Shown piece after piece: positions 8,308 through 17,407 of a stretch of 64,000 nt of DNA. Position 1 is the stretch's first letter. The number at the start of each line of letters is the position of its first letter. The position numbers were made by a program, and so were the translations under genes. The notes beneath the pieces are model-generated. The model searched no databases. It worked only from the letters and a program-made list of their open reading frames with translations, and had not been told where the DNA came from. The DNA comes from Pseudomonadota bacterium (GTDB lineage Bacteria > Pseudomonadota > Gammaproteobacteria > Steroidobacterales > Steroidobacteraceae), in assembly GCA_037200975.1 (NCBI GenBank), contig JBBCGI010000001.1, positions 248,001 through 312,000 of the forward strand. Reading direction: 5' to 3'.

Positions 8308-8925
8308 TCAGTGACGCAGCATGCCCTGCTTCTCGATGAACGCGACCACCTGGTCGAGCCCCTGGCCGGTTTTCATGTTGGTGAACACGAACGGACGCTC
8401 GCCGCGCATCTTCTTTGCATCGCGATCCATCACTTCCAGCGACGCGCCGACGTGCGGCGCCAGATCGATCTTGTTGATGATGAGCAGATCGCTTTTCATG
8501 ATGCCCGGGCCACCCTTGCGCGGAATCTTGTCGCCGGCCGCGACGTCGATGACATACAGAGTGAGGTCGGAAAGCTCCGGGCTGAACGTCGCCGCGAGAT
8601 TGTCGCCGCCGCTCTCCACGATGATGAGGTCGAGCCCGGTGAAGTCCTGCATGAGCTGATCGATCGCGGCGAGGTTCATGGAGGCATCTTCGCGAATCGC
8701 CGTGTGCGGGCAGCCGCCCGTCTCCACGCCACGGATACGTTCGGGCGCCAGCGCCTGGCTGCGGATCAGGAATTCCTGGTCTTCCTTCGTATAGATGTCG
8801 TTGGTGACCACCGCGATGTTGAACAGGTCGCGCATCCGCTTGCAGAGGTTGTCGACCAGCGCGGTCTTTCCCGAACCCACGGGGCCACCGACCCCCACAC
8901 GCAAGACATCAGGTTTGGCACTCAT
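8308..8925 (-). CDS. ureG: Urease accessory GTPase UreG
   Basis: A 205-residue SIMIBI-class GTPase that delivers nickel to urease with UreE, UreF and UreD/H. The P-loop [12 protein letters not shown] lies near residue 14. The nickel-site motif [10 protein letters not shown] contains the invariant Cys-Pro-His, and ESGGDNL and NKIDLAP (G4) follow. The ATG at 8925 is used; the frame remains open far upstream but that part shows no homology. A TATGAT box (8933-8938) ends 7 bases before the ATG and there is no Shine-Dalgarno, so the mRNA may be leaderless. It is divergent from hupE/ureJ. No other urease gene is inside the window, so ureABC and the rest presumably lie beyond the left edge. Confidence 0.95.
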   Translation of the reverse strand: MSAKPDVLRVGVGGPVGSGKTALVDNLCKRMRDLFNIAVVTNDIYTKEDQEFLIRSQALAPERIRGVETGGCPHTAIREDASMNLAAIDQLMQDFTGLDLIIVESGGDNLAATFSPELSDLTLYVIDVAAGDKIPRKGGPGIMKSDLLIINKIDLAPHVGASLEVMDRDAKKMRGERPFVFTNMKTGQGLDQVVAFIEKQGMLRH

Positions 8926-8932
8926 GCGGAAG

Positions 8933-9018
8933 ATCATAGAGGCCGGCGTGGCGCCTTCGGACCCGTATGCGTCAAATGACTTAGGCACGGCTGCATGCGC
9001 GTGCATCCGCGCTACGCT
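8933..9018. promoter_or_regulatory. Divergent ureG/hupE control region with palindrome
   Basis: The 99-base gap holds the palindromic core CGTCAAATGAC at 8970-8980, identical over 11 bases to the one upstream of the porin. A -10-like TATGAT (minus strand, 8933-8938) ends 7 bases before ureG, and TACGCT (9013-9018) ends 6 bases before the hupE ATG. The palindrome lies about 50 bases from each predicted start, so one bound dimer could serve both directions. Neither gene has a Shine-Dalgarno. Confidence 0.45.
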
Positions 9019-9024
9019 TCCGGC

Positions 9025-9555
9025 ATGAAAAATATCCGTTCGCGCCTCGGGTTTTTCGCGGTCGCCGCATTGCCGGTTCTGGCGCAGGCACATCCGGGTC
9101 ACGATGCCGGCATCAGCTACGCCTCCGGCGCGCTGCATCCGCTCGGCGGCTTCGATCACCTGCTGGCGCTGCTTGCCGTCGGACTGCTCGCGGCGCGTAT
9201 GGGAGGCCGTGCGTTGCTGGCGATCCCGGCGGCGTTTCTCGCCTTGCTGGCCGTCGGCATCGCGCTGGGCTTCGAAGGCGTGCAACTCGACTTCGTGGAG
9301 CCCGCGATCATGGCGTCGATTCTGGTGTGCGGAGGCCTGGCGGTGTTGCCGCCGCGGCATCTGCCGGTGGCGACGGCCGCGCTCGCCGCGCTGTTCGCCA
9401 TCTTTCACGGCAACGCGCACGGTACGGAAGTCGTGGCCGGCGTGGGTCGCGTGCCATACGCGGCCGGGCTGATGACCAGCAGCGCGCTCGTGATCGGTAT
9501 CACCGCGTTTGTCGCGAGGTCGGCGACGTGGACCGTGAGCGCACGACGCCACTGA
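9025..9555 (+). CDS. HupE/UreJ family nickel-permease-like membrane protein
   Basis: Encodes 176 residues. A cleavable signal ([22 protein letters not shown]) is followed by HPGHD and [13 protein letters not shown], the conserved His/Asp block of HupE/UreJ proteins, which are thought to move nickel or cobalt. Five or six membrane helices follow, and a second block, [12 protein letters not shown], carries the family's conserved His motif. The ATG at 9025 is preferred over one at 8995 because it gives a normal signal peptide. Divergence from ureG supports a role in nickel supply for urease, so the UreJ assignment is favoured over hydrogenase-linked HupE. Confidence 0.88.
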   Translation: MKNIRSRLGFFAVAALPVLAQAHPGHDAGISYASGALHPLGGFDHLLALLAVGLLAARMGGRALLAIPAAFLALLAVGIALGFEGVQLDFVEPAIMASILVCGGLAVLPPRHLPVATAALAALFAIFHGNAHGTEVVAGVGRVPYAAGLMTSSALVIGITAFVARSATWTVSARRH

Positions 9556-11156
<1,601 letters not shown>

Positions 11157-11196
11157 TCGAAAGTTAGATCGCGATTCGAACCGGTCGCCCTGCGGA

Positions 11197-11290
11197 AAGT
11201 GGTGCCGGGGTGCAATTCTCGTAATTAAGTCCACGTCGGCGAATGCGCCAACGCGGACTTAATTACGAGAATTGCACCCCGGCACCACTT
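11197..11290. repeat. Long perfect inverted repeat (36-bp arms)
   Basis: The arms 11197-11232 and 11255-11290 are perfectly complementary over 36 bases, with outer ends AAGTGGTGCCGGGG and inner ends TAATTAAGTCC. The 22-base loop can itself form a GGCG-AATG-CGCC stem. It lies between ligM and the GntR operon. A different hairpin at 21234-21290 has the same GGTGCCGGG outer end, which suggests a family of mobile REP/MITE-like hairpins. It could also act as a bidirectional terminator, although no U-tract follows. Confidence 0.85.
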
Positions 11291-11309
11291 CCCCTCACCG
11301 CCGAACTGT

Positions 11310-11335
11310 GTATACACTGTATGCACAGTATGTAC
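11310..11335 (+). promoter_or_regulatory. Candidate GntR/YtrA operator and promoter
   Basis: An imperfect palindrome of form GTAnAnACTGT-N4-ACAGTnTnTAC matches its own complement at 18 of 26 positions. It contains a -10-like TATACA (11311-11316) and both possible start codons of the regulator (11321, 11330). This is the expected place for an autorepressor site of a YtrA-type GntR protein. No strong -35 hexamer is visible. Confidence 0.6.
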
Positions 11336-11719
11336 AGCGGCATAAACATCTCCCAGACCGACGCGCGGCCCATGTATCTGCAGATCATGGAGCAGATCCA
11401 GCAGCGCATTGCGGCTGGGGATTGGGCTGCGGGAAGGGAGTTGCCGTCCATCCGGGTGCTGGCCGCCGACCTCAAGGTCAGCGTGATCACCATCAAGCGC
11501 GCCTACCTGGACCTCGAAAGCGAGGGGGTCATCGTGACCCGCCACGGCAAGGGCTCCTTCGTCGCGGACGTCAATGGCCTCGCCGGCGAATTGCAGGAAG
11601 AAAAGCTCGCCGAGCACCTCGCCACCGCGGCCGGCATCGCCGTCACGCTCGGGCTTTCCGAAGACGAACTCGCGGCACGGCTGCGCCGTGTCCACAAAAC
11701 CCTGGGGAAGAAGAAATGA
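11330..11719 (+). CDS. GntR family (YtrA subfamily) transcriptional regulator
   Basis: About 129 residues. The N-terminal winged helix-turn-helix begins YLQIMEQIQQRIAAGDW and contains ELPSIRVLAADLKVSVITIKRAY and GVIVTRHGKGSFVA. A short C-terminal helical extension of about 45 residues replaces a large effector domain, as is typical of YtrA regulators that control ABC exporters. The start at 11330 (MYSGINIS) is preferred; the ATG at 11321 is an alternative, and neither has a Shine-Dalgarno. The stop overlaps the ATPase start (ATGA). It probably represses this operon through the palindrome covering its own start; the inducing signal, often cell-wall stress in this subfamily, is unknown. Confidence 0.88.
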   Translation: MYSGINISQTDARPMYLQIMEQIQQRIAAGDWAAGRELPSIRVLAADLKVSVITIKRAYLDLESEGVIVTRHGKGSFVADVNGLAGELQEEKLAEHLATAAGIAVTLGLSEDELAARLRRVHKTLGKKK

Positions 11720-12606
11720 CTCCGGCCAAACACCTCGAGCTGCGCGGCGTGCGCAAGACCTATCGCTTCTTCACGCTCGACGACCTCTCGATGGACATCG
11801 AGCCCGGTCAGATCGTGGGCTTCGTCGGACCGAACGGCGCTGGCAAGAGCACGACGATCCGCCTCGCGATGGGCCTGATCGCGCCGGACGCCGGCGAGGT
11901 GCGACTGCTCGGTCACGACGTCGCGACGGCGCAGGCACTCGCCAAGCGCGACGTCGGCTTCGTCTCGGCGGATATGCGCCTGCTGCCGAATGCCACGCTC
12001 GACTGGCACATGCGTTTCGTCGCGTCCATCTACCCGGGCTGGGATGGAGCCTATGCGGAGCAGCTGGTGAAACGTTTCAACCTGCGCCCGGAACAGGGCG
12101 TGCGCCAGCTGTCGCTCGGCGAACACGTGAAGGCGGCGTTGCTGCTCGCGCTGGCGCGCCGCCCGCGCCTGCTCATCCTCGACGAGCCCACCAACGGCCT
12201 CGACCCGGTGGCGCGCCACGAAGTCATCAGCGAATTCATGGACGTGCTGCGCGACGACAACCGCTCGATCCTGTTCTCCTCGCACAACACGGTGGACGTG
12301 GAACGCATCTCCGACCGCATCACCTTCATCGACCGCGGCCGCATCGTCGACAGCAGCGACAAGGAAGATTTCCTCGAACGCTGGCGCCGCATCCACGTGC
12401 AGCTGGCGCCCGGCGCCGCACTGCCCCAGCTACCCCACATCGTCAGCACCGTGCAGGACGGACAGTTCGCCACGCTCACCACCAATCATTTCTCGGATTC
12501 ACAGCTGGCCCAACTCGGCGCCAGCGTGCGCGAGGTGCAGCGAATGAATCTCGAGGAGATCTTCGTCGCGAACGTCATGCATCACCGCGAGGCACGCAGC
12601 CAATGA
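11716..12606 (+). CDS. ABC transporter ATP-binding protein (YtrB-like)
   Basis: A 296-residue cytoplasmic ATPase. Walker A is GPNGAGKSTTIRL (~38), Walker B is LLILDEPTNGLDP (~155) and the H-loop is SSHNT. The signature loop is atypical: LSLGEHVKAALLLALA in place of LSGGQ-type sequence, as in some YtrB-like exporters. A C-terminal accessory region of about 80 residues follows. It overlaps the regulator upstream and the permease downstream by four bases each, so subunits are likely made in fixed ratio. With the next gene it forms one exporter; the cargo is not evident. Confidence 0.88.
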   Translation: MTPAKHLELRGVRKTYRFFTLDDLSMDIEPGQIVGFVGPNGAGKSTTIRLAMGLIAPDAGEVRLLGHDVATAQALAKRDVGFVSADMRLLPNATLDWHMRFVASIYPGWDGAYAEQLVKRFNLRPEQGVRQLSLGEHVKAALLLALARRPRLLILDEPTNGLDPVARHEVISEFMDVLRDDNRSILFSSHNTVDVERISDRITFIDRGRIVDSSDKEDFLERWRRIHVQLAPGAALPQLPHIVSTVQDGQFATLTTNHFSDSQLAQLGASVREVQRMNLEEIFVANVMHHREARSQ

Positions 12607-13274
12607 ATATCGTCGTGCGCAAACTCATCGCCAAGGAAATCTACGTCAACCGCTGGTTCATCGCCGGCGCGGCGATCTCGGGCGTGGTGTCGGTGCTGAT
12701 CGCGGGCAGCGGCGGCAAGGCCGCGTTCAACATCGGCGCGCTCACCTGGGTGACGACCGTCATCGCCTTCGGCGTGATGCTTGGCATCTACGGCATCGCC
12801 AACGAACGCAAGGAACATTCGCTGCTGTTTGTCCTGAGCCTGCCGCTATCCACCGGCGACTACGTGCGCGCCAAACAGGCCGGCCTGCTGCTGACCTTCC
12901 TCGCTCCGTGGCTGGTATCGAGTGCTGCCGCCGTCGCGCTGATCCTCGTCCACGCCGATATTCCGGACGGCCTCGTCCCGTTCACCGTGTTGTTGTGCGT
13001 CTTCATGCTGGCCAATTTCTCGGTGGTCCTGTGCGGCGCGTTACACGCCACCTCCGAAGCCTGGATGACGACGCTGATCATCGTCACCAACATGGCCGTC
13101 AGCGTCTTCATGTTCAGCGTGGTGGCCATCCCCGGCATCGGCACGAGCATGCTCGCCCCCACCGCCGTGTGGAATGACACCGTCTGGGCAGTTCTCGGGC
13201 TCGAGCTGCTTATCTTCATTCTGGCACTGGCGATGCCGTGGTTCGTCGCCGCACGGCGCCGCGACTTCATCTGA
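12603..13274 (+). CDS. ABC-2 type permease subunit
   Basis: A 223-residue integral membrane protein with six predicted helices, for example WFIAGAAISGVVSVLIAG and FAVMLGIYGIANERKEHS-type sequence after helix 2. NERKEHSLLFVLSLPLSTGDYVRAK is the cytoplasmic coupling segment common in ABC-2 (YtrC/D-like) permeases. It overlaps the ATPase gene by ATGA and is followed 14 bases later by the fusion gene, whose ribosome site AGGAAGG lies just after this stop. It is expected to homodimerise with the ATPase at 11716. Confidence 0.8.
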   Translation: MNIVVRKLIAKEIYVNRWFIAGAAISGVVSVLIAGSGGKAAFNIGALTWVTTVIAFGVMLGIYGIANERKEHSLLFVLSLPLSTGDYVRAKQAGLLLTFLAPWLVSSAAAVALILVHADIPDGLVPFTVLLCVFMLANFSVVLCGALHATSEAWMTTLIIVTNMAVSVFMFSVVAIPGIGTSMLAPTAVWNDTVWAVLGLELLIFILALAMPWFVAARRRDFI

Positions 13275-13288
13275 GGAAGGTCATGACG

Positions 13289-15385
13289 ATGAATACCAAA
13301 CTACCAGAACAACGCCTGCACGCCCTCGACGCCGTGCGCGGCTTCGCGCTGTTGTTAGGCGTGGCGTTTCACGCGGCGCTGTCGTTCATGCCGGGCTGGC
13401 CGCCGGGCATCTGGGCGATGATCGACAACTCGCCCAGCCAGTTCCTGAGCGACGCGGCCTTCGTCACGCACATCTTCCGCATGTCGCTGTTCTTCTTCAT
13501 CGCCGGCTTCTTCGGCCGCCTGCTCTACCACAAGCTCGGCGCGCAGGCGTTCTGGGTGAACCGCGCCAAACGCATCGCCGTCCCGCTGGTCGTGGGCTGG
13601 ATCGTCCTGTTCCCGCTGATCGCCTGGGTGTGGACCGTCGGTGTCGCGAAGACGCTGGGCGGTGCGCCGCCCGCGATGCCGGAAATGCCGAAGACCCTGG
13701 CGGCTTTCCCGCTCACTCATTTGTGGTTTCTCTATCAATTGCTGCTGCTGTACGTGGCGGTGCTCGCCGCGCGCGCGCTGATTGTCCGAATCGATGCCCG
13801 GCAAAAACTGCGCACGATGGCCGACGCGCTGATGCACGGCGCGATCGACAAGAGGGTCGGCGTATTCGTGTTAGGCATTCCGCTGACCATCGCGTTGCTG
13901 CAGCTGCCGATGTGGTTCTACTGGTCGGGCATTCCGACGCCCGACCAGTCGCTGATTCCGCAACTGCCGGCGACCGCCGGCTTCGCGACCGCGTTCGTCG
14001 TGGGCTGGTTCGTGCATCGCTCCACTACGGCATTGGCGGCCATCGAGCGCCGCTGGGCGGCTCATCTGATCTTCGCAGTGATCTCGACCGCCTGGCTGGT
14101 GTACGTCGTGAAGACGATGCCGATGGCGCAGCCGGGCACCACCCGAACGCTGTTCGCCTACGTCTTCGGTGTCGCCGTGTGGAGCTGGGTGCTGGGCCTC
14201 ACCGGCGCGGCGCTCAGGTTCCTCTCCAACTACAGCCCGGTGCGCCGCTACCTGGCCGACGCGTCGTACTGGATTTACCTCGCGCATCTGCCGGTGGTCG
14301 CGGCCTTCCAGGTGTGGATGGGCCATTGGCCGCTGCACTGGGTCGTGAAATATCCGTTGATCCTCGCCGCGAGTCTTGCGGTGTTGTTCCTGAGTTATCA
14401 CTTCCTCGTGCGCGCATCGTTCATCGGCGAGCTGCTGAATGGACGCAAGGTGCGCACCGGACGCTCCCCGGCCTCGAACGCCGCGTCGCAGGAGAATGCC
14501 GGGAATTCAGCCGCCGCCTTGCGCGGGATCACCAAACGTTACGGCGCGACCACCGCCCTCAACGGCATCGATCTCGAGCTGCGCCGCGGCGAGCTGCTGG
14601 CCGTGCTGGGCCCCAATGGCGCCGGCAAGAGCACCGCGATCGGGTTGTGGCTCGGTCTCATCGAAGCGGATGCCGGAGAAGTGACCCTGCTCGGCGGCTC
14701 GCCGCGGGACGCCGAACGACGCCGCGGCCTCGGCGCGATGATGCAGGACGTGGAGCTATATAAAGAGCTGCACGTGCGCGAGCTGGTCGCGCTGGCGTCG
14801 AGTTACTACGCCCATCCCCTGAGCGTCGACGAGACGCTGCGCCGCGCCGGCATCACCACATTGGCCGGACGCCGATACGGCAGGTTGTCGGGCGGCCAGA
14901 AGCGCCAGGCGCAATTCGCGGTGGCGATCTGCGGGCGGCCGAAGGTGCTGTTCCTCGACGAACCCACCGTCGGGCTCGACGTCCAGGCGCGCGAAGCGCT
15001 GTGGGCCAACGTGCGCACGCTGCTGGCGGAAGGCTGCTCCATCGTGCTCACCACGCACTATCTCGAGGAGGCCGAAGCGCTCGCCACGCGCGTCGCGGTG
15101 GTTGCCAAGGGCCGTCTCATCGCCTCCGGCAGCGTGGCGGACATGCGCGCGCTGGTCGCGCGCCGCCGGATCAGTTGCGAAACCTCGCTCGGTGCCGAGG
15201 AGGTCCGCGCCTGGCCGGGCGTCAGCGAGGTCACGCGTGACGCGGCGCGCCTGCATTTCGTCGCCGCGGACGCGGAAGCCGTCGTGCGCCGCCTGCTGGC
15301 CGCCGATCCGGCCCTGCGCCGGCTCGAGGTGCGCGAAGCCGGACTTTCCGAAGCATTCAACGAACTCACCAAGGAAGCCGCATGA
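13289..15385 (+). CDS. Fusion of membrane acyltransferase (OpgC/acyltransferase-3 type) with ABC ATPase
   Basis: One 698-residue reading frame. Residues ~7-385 form an acyltransferase-3/OpgC-like domain: RLHALDAVRGFALLLGVAFH with the conserved Arg and His of helix 1, about ten membrane helices, and YSPVRRYLADASYWIYLAHLP near the end. A linker of about 25 residues joins it to a complete ABC ATPase (~410-690) with GPNGAGKSTA, a good LSGGQKRQAQ signature, VLFLDEPTVGLD and TTHYLEEAE. The ATG at 13289 is 8 bases after AGGAAGG; an ATG at 13283 is too close. It overlaps the following permease by ATGA. The likely task is acylating an envelope glycan or lipid that the attached exporter handles; this is inference. 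No frameshift is visible. Confidence 0.88.
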   Translation: MNTKLPEQRLHALDAVRGFALLLGVAFHAALSFMPGWPPGIWAMIDNSPSQFLSDAAFVTHIFRMSLFFFIAGFFGRLLYHKLGAQAFWVNRAKRIAVPLVVGWIVLFPLIAWVWTVGVAKTLGGAPPAMPEMPKTLAAFPLTHLWFLYQLLLLYVAVLAARALIVRIDARQKLRTMADALMHGAIDKRVGVFVLGIPLTIALLQLPMWFYWSGIPTPDQSLIPQLPATAGFATAFVVGWFVHRSTTALAAIERRWAAHLIFAVISTAWLVYVVKTMPMAQPGTTRTLFAYVFGVAVWSWVLGLTGAALRFLSNYSPVRRYLADASYWIYLAHLPVVAAFQVWMGHWPLHWVVKYPLILAASLAVLFLSYHFLVRASFIGELLNGRKVRTGRSPASNAASQENAGNSAAALRGITKRYGATTALNGIDLELRRGELLAVLGPNGAGKSTAIGLWLGLIEADAGEVTLLGGSPRDAERRRGLGAMMQDVELYKELHVRELVALASSYYAHPLSVDETLRRAGITTLAGRRYGRLSGGQKRQAQFAVAICGRPKVLFLDEPTVGLDVQAREALWANVRTLLAEGCSIVLTTHYLEEAEALATRVAVVAKGRLIASGSVADMRALVARRRISCETSLGAEEVRAWPGVSEVTRDAARLHFVAADAEAVVRRLLAADPALRRLEVREAGLSEAFNELTKEAA

Positions 15386-16176
15386 ACGCGCCGACCTCCT
15401 CCGTTGCCGAACCTTTCGTGCTCACGCCGCGCCGCGCGGCCGGCGCGTATCTCGCCGAAGTGCGCTACGAGTTCATGCGTATCCTGCGCAACCCGGCGCT
15501 GGCATTACCCATCGTGCTCGTGCCGGGTGCGCTCTATCTACTGATCGCCGCGGTCGTCGCGGGCGAGGCCATCGACAAGGACCCGGACGTCGGCGTGTTC
15601 CTGTTCGGCGGCTTCGCCGTGCTGGCGGTCACGATGCCGGCGCTGTTCACCATCGGCGCATCGCTGGCGATGGAACGCGAGATGGGCCTCATGAAGCTCA
15701 AACGCGCGCAACCGGCGCCGGCCGGCAGCTGGCTCGTTGCCAAGCTCGTGACCGGAATCGCGTTCAGCGCGCTCGCGTACCTGCCGATGGTCGCCATCGG
15801 GCTGGGTTTCGGCAAGCTGACGCTCGACGCAGCGCATCTCGCCGCGATGAGCGCCGTACTGATCCTCGGTTCCATCCCGTTCTGCGCACTGGGACTGATG
15901 ATCGGCACACTGATCAGCGGCTCTGCGGCGCCCGGTTATGCCAATCTCATCTATCTACCTGGCTGTTACCTGAGCGGGCTGTTCTTCCCGCTGCCCAAGT
16001 CGATGCACTGGCAGACACCGGTGTGGCCGCAGTTCCACATCAACCAGCTCGCGATGCACGCCGCGGGAATCGAAAAGTTCCAGTTCATCCCGGCGCAGAT
16101 GGCGGCGGCAGCGCTGGTGGGATTCACCGTGTTGTTCAGCGCGGTCGCGCTCTGGCGGCTGGCGCGCAAAGGCTGA
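15382..16176 (+). CDS. ABC-2 type transporter permease
   Basis: Encodes 264 residues with six membrane helices and the standard DrrB/YhhJ-like layout: a cytoplasmic N-terminus with YLAEVRYEFMRILRNPAL, a coupling helix MEREMGLMKLKRAQPAPAGSW, and SAAPGYANLIYLPGCYLSGLFFPL near the last helices. It overlaps the acyltransferase-ABC fusion by four bases and is its obvious permease partner. The operon thus carries two half-exporters, this pair and the YtrB-like pair. It is the last gene of the run; the next gene starts 45 bases on with its own ribosome site. Confidence 0.87.
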   Translation: MNAPTSSVAEPFVLTPRRAAGAYLAEVRYEFMRILRNPALALPIVLVPGALYLLIAAVVAGEAIDKDPDVGVFLFGGFAVLAVTMPALFTIGASLAMEREMGLMKLKRAQPAPAGSWLVAKLVTGIAFSALAYLPMVAIGLGFGKLTLDAAHLAAMSAVLILGSIPFCALGLMIGTLISGSAAPGYANLIYLPGCYLSGLFFPLPKSMHWQTPVWPQFHINQLAMHAAGIEKFQFIPAQMAAAALVGFTVLFSAVALWRLARKG

Positions 16177-16220
16177 CTCTTTCCGGTAATGTCTCGTCTC
16201 CAAACGCGGGGGACCCAACG

Positions 16221-17384
16221 ATGAGTGCGAAAGATCGACGCGATTTTCTGCAGCTGGCCGGCCTGACCGGCATGTTCGCCAGCATGGCGCCGCAGGCGCT
16301 GGCCCAGGGCGCCTCGGGCGCTTTCACGGTGGACCCGGCCAATACTTCGAAGGCCGAGATCAAACCGACCCATTCCATCAAGTTCGCGGCCATCGGCCTC
16401 GACCACGCGCACATCTACGGCATGATCAACGCCGTGCAGCGCGGCGGCGGCGAACTCGTTTCGTTCTTCGCCACCGATCCGGCGCAGATCGCCGAATTCC
16501 GCAAACGCTTCGGGGACGTGAAGCTGGCCGCGAGCGAGGCCGAAATCCTCGGCGACAAATCCATCCAGCTGGTCGCCGGCGCGCCGATCCCGGATCTACG
16601 CGCACCGCTCGGCATCCGCGTCATGCAGGCCGGAAAAGACTACCTGGCCGACAAGCCGGGTATCACGACGCTGGCGCAGCTGGCCGCGGTGCGCGCCGCG
16701 ATCAAGGCCACCAAACGCAAGTTCGCGATCATGTATTCCGAGCGGCTCGAAGTGCGCTCCGCCGTGTATGCCGGCGAGCTCATCCACCAGGGCGCAATCG
16801 GCAAGGTCGTGCAGACCGTGAACCTGGCGCCGCATCGCGTGAACGCGCCGAGCCGGCCCGAGTGGTTCTGGGACAAGGCGCGGTACGGCGGCATCCTCTG
16901 CGACATCGGCTCGCACCAGGCCGACCAGTTCCTCTATTACACCAACAGCACGAAGGCCAAGGTAGTGGCCGCGCAGACCGGCAACGTCAACTATCCGGAC
17001 CATCCGAAGTTCGAAGACTTCGGCGACATGGTGATGGTCGGTAACGGCGGCACGGGTTACGTGCGCGTCGACTGGTTCACGCCCGATGGCCTCGACACCT
17101 GGGGCGACGGGCGCCTGTTCGTGCTCGGCACCGAGGGTTACATCGAGCTGCGCAAGTACATCAACGTGGCTTCGAGTCTCACCGGCGGCAATCACCTGTA
17201 CATCGTCGACAAGAAGCAGGCGCGTTACATCGATTGCAAGGACGTGCCGCTGCCGTTCGGCCCGCAGTTCGTCACCGACATCGTCGAACGCACGCAGGTC
17301 GCGCAGGACCAGGAGCAGGCCTTGCTGGCCGCGGAGCTCGTGCTCAAGGCACAGACGGTGGCGACGAAACCGACGCTCGGCTGA
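16221..17384 (+). CDS. Tat-exported Gfo/Idh/MocA family oxidoreductase
   Basis: Encodes 387 residues. DRRDFLQLAG near the N-terminus plus a hydrophobic stretch ending PQALAQ makes a twin-arginine signal, which would export the folded NAD(P)-bound protein. The nucleotide-binding part begins IKFAAIGLDHAHIYGM, with the usual GxGxxG reduced to GLDHAH. YLADKPG corresponds to the family's EKP motif with Asp in place of Glu, and the catalytic-type block CDIGSHQADQFLYY includes the conserved Asp-x-x-x-His. A GGGGGA ribosome site lies about 7 bases upstream. The gene is followed 23 bases later by a secreted carbohydrate esterase, so a role in oligosaccharide processing is likely. The substrate is unknown. 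Confidence 0.82.
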   Translation: MSAKDRRDFLQLAGLTGMFASMAPQALAQGASGAFTVDPANTSKAEIKPTHSIKFAAIGLDHAHIYGMINAVQRGGGELVSFFATDPAQIAEFRKRFGDVKLAASEAEILGDKSIQLVAGAPIPDLRAPLGIRVMQAGKDYLADKPGITTLAQLAAVRAAIKATKRKFAIMYSERLEVRSAVYAGELIHQGAIGKVVQTVNLAPHRVNAPSRPEWFWDKARYGGILCDIGSHQADQFLYYTNSTKAKVVAAQTGNVNYPDHPKFEDFGDMVMVGNGGTGYVRVDWFTPDGLDTWGDGRLFVLGTEGYIELRKYINVASSLTGGNHLYIVDKKQARYIDCKDVPLPFGPQFVTDIVERTQVAQDQEQALLAAELVLKAQTVATKPTLG

Positions 17385-17407
17385 ATCCGGGCACTCGAGG
17401 GGGACGC

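Noticed and set aside
8926-9552. N-terminal extension of ureG by about 200 codons
   Set aside because: The frame is open but overlaps hupE on the other strand, and UreG homology begins at the ATG at 8925, where normal length results.
11197-11290. Insertion sequence terminal repeats
   Set aside because: Only 22 bases lie between the arms and no transposase is encoded, so it is at most a non-autonomous hairpin element.
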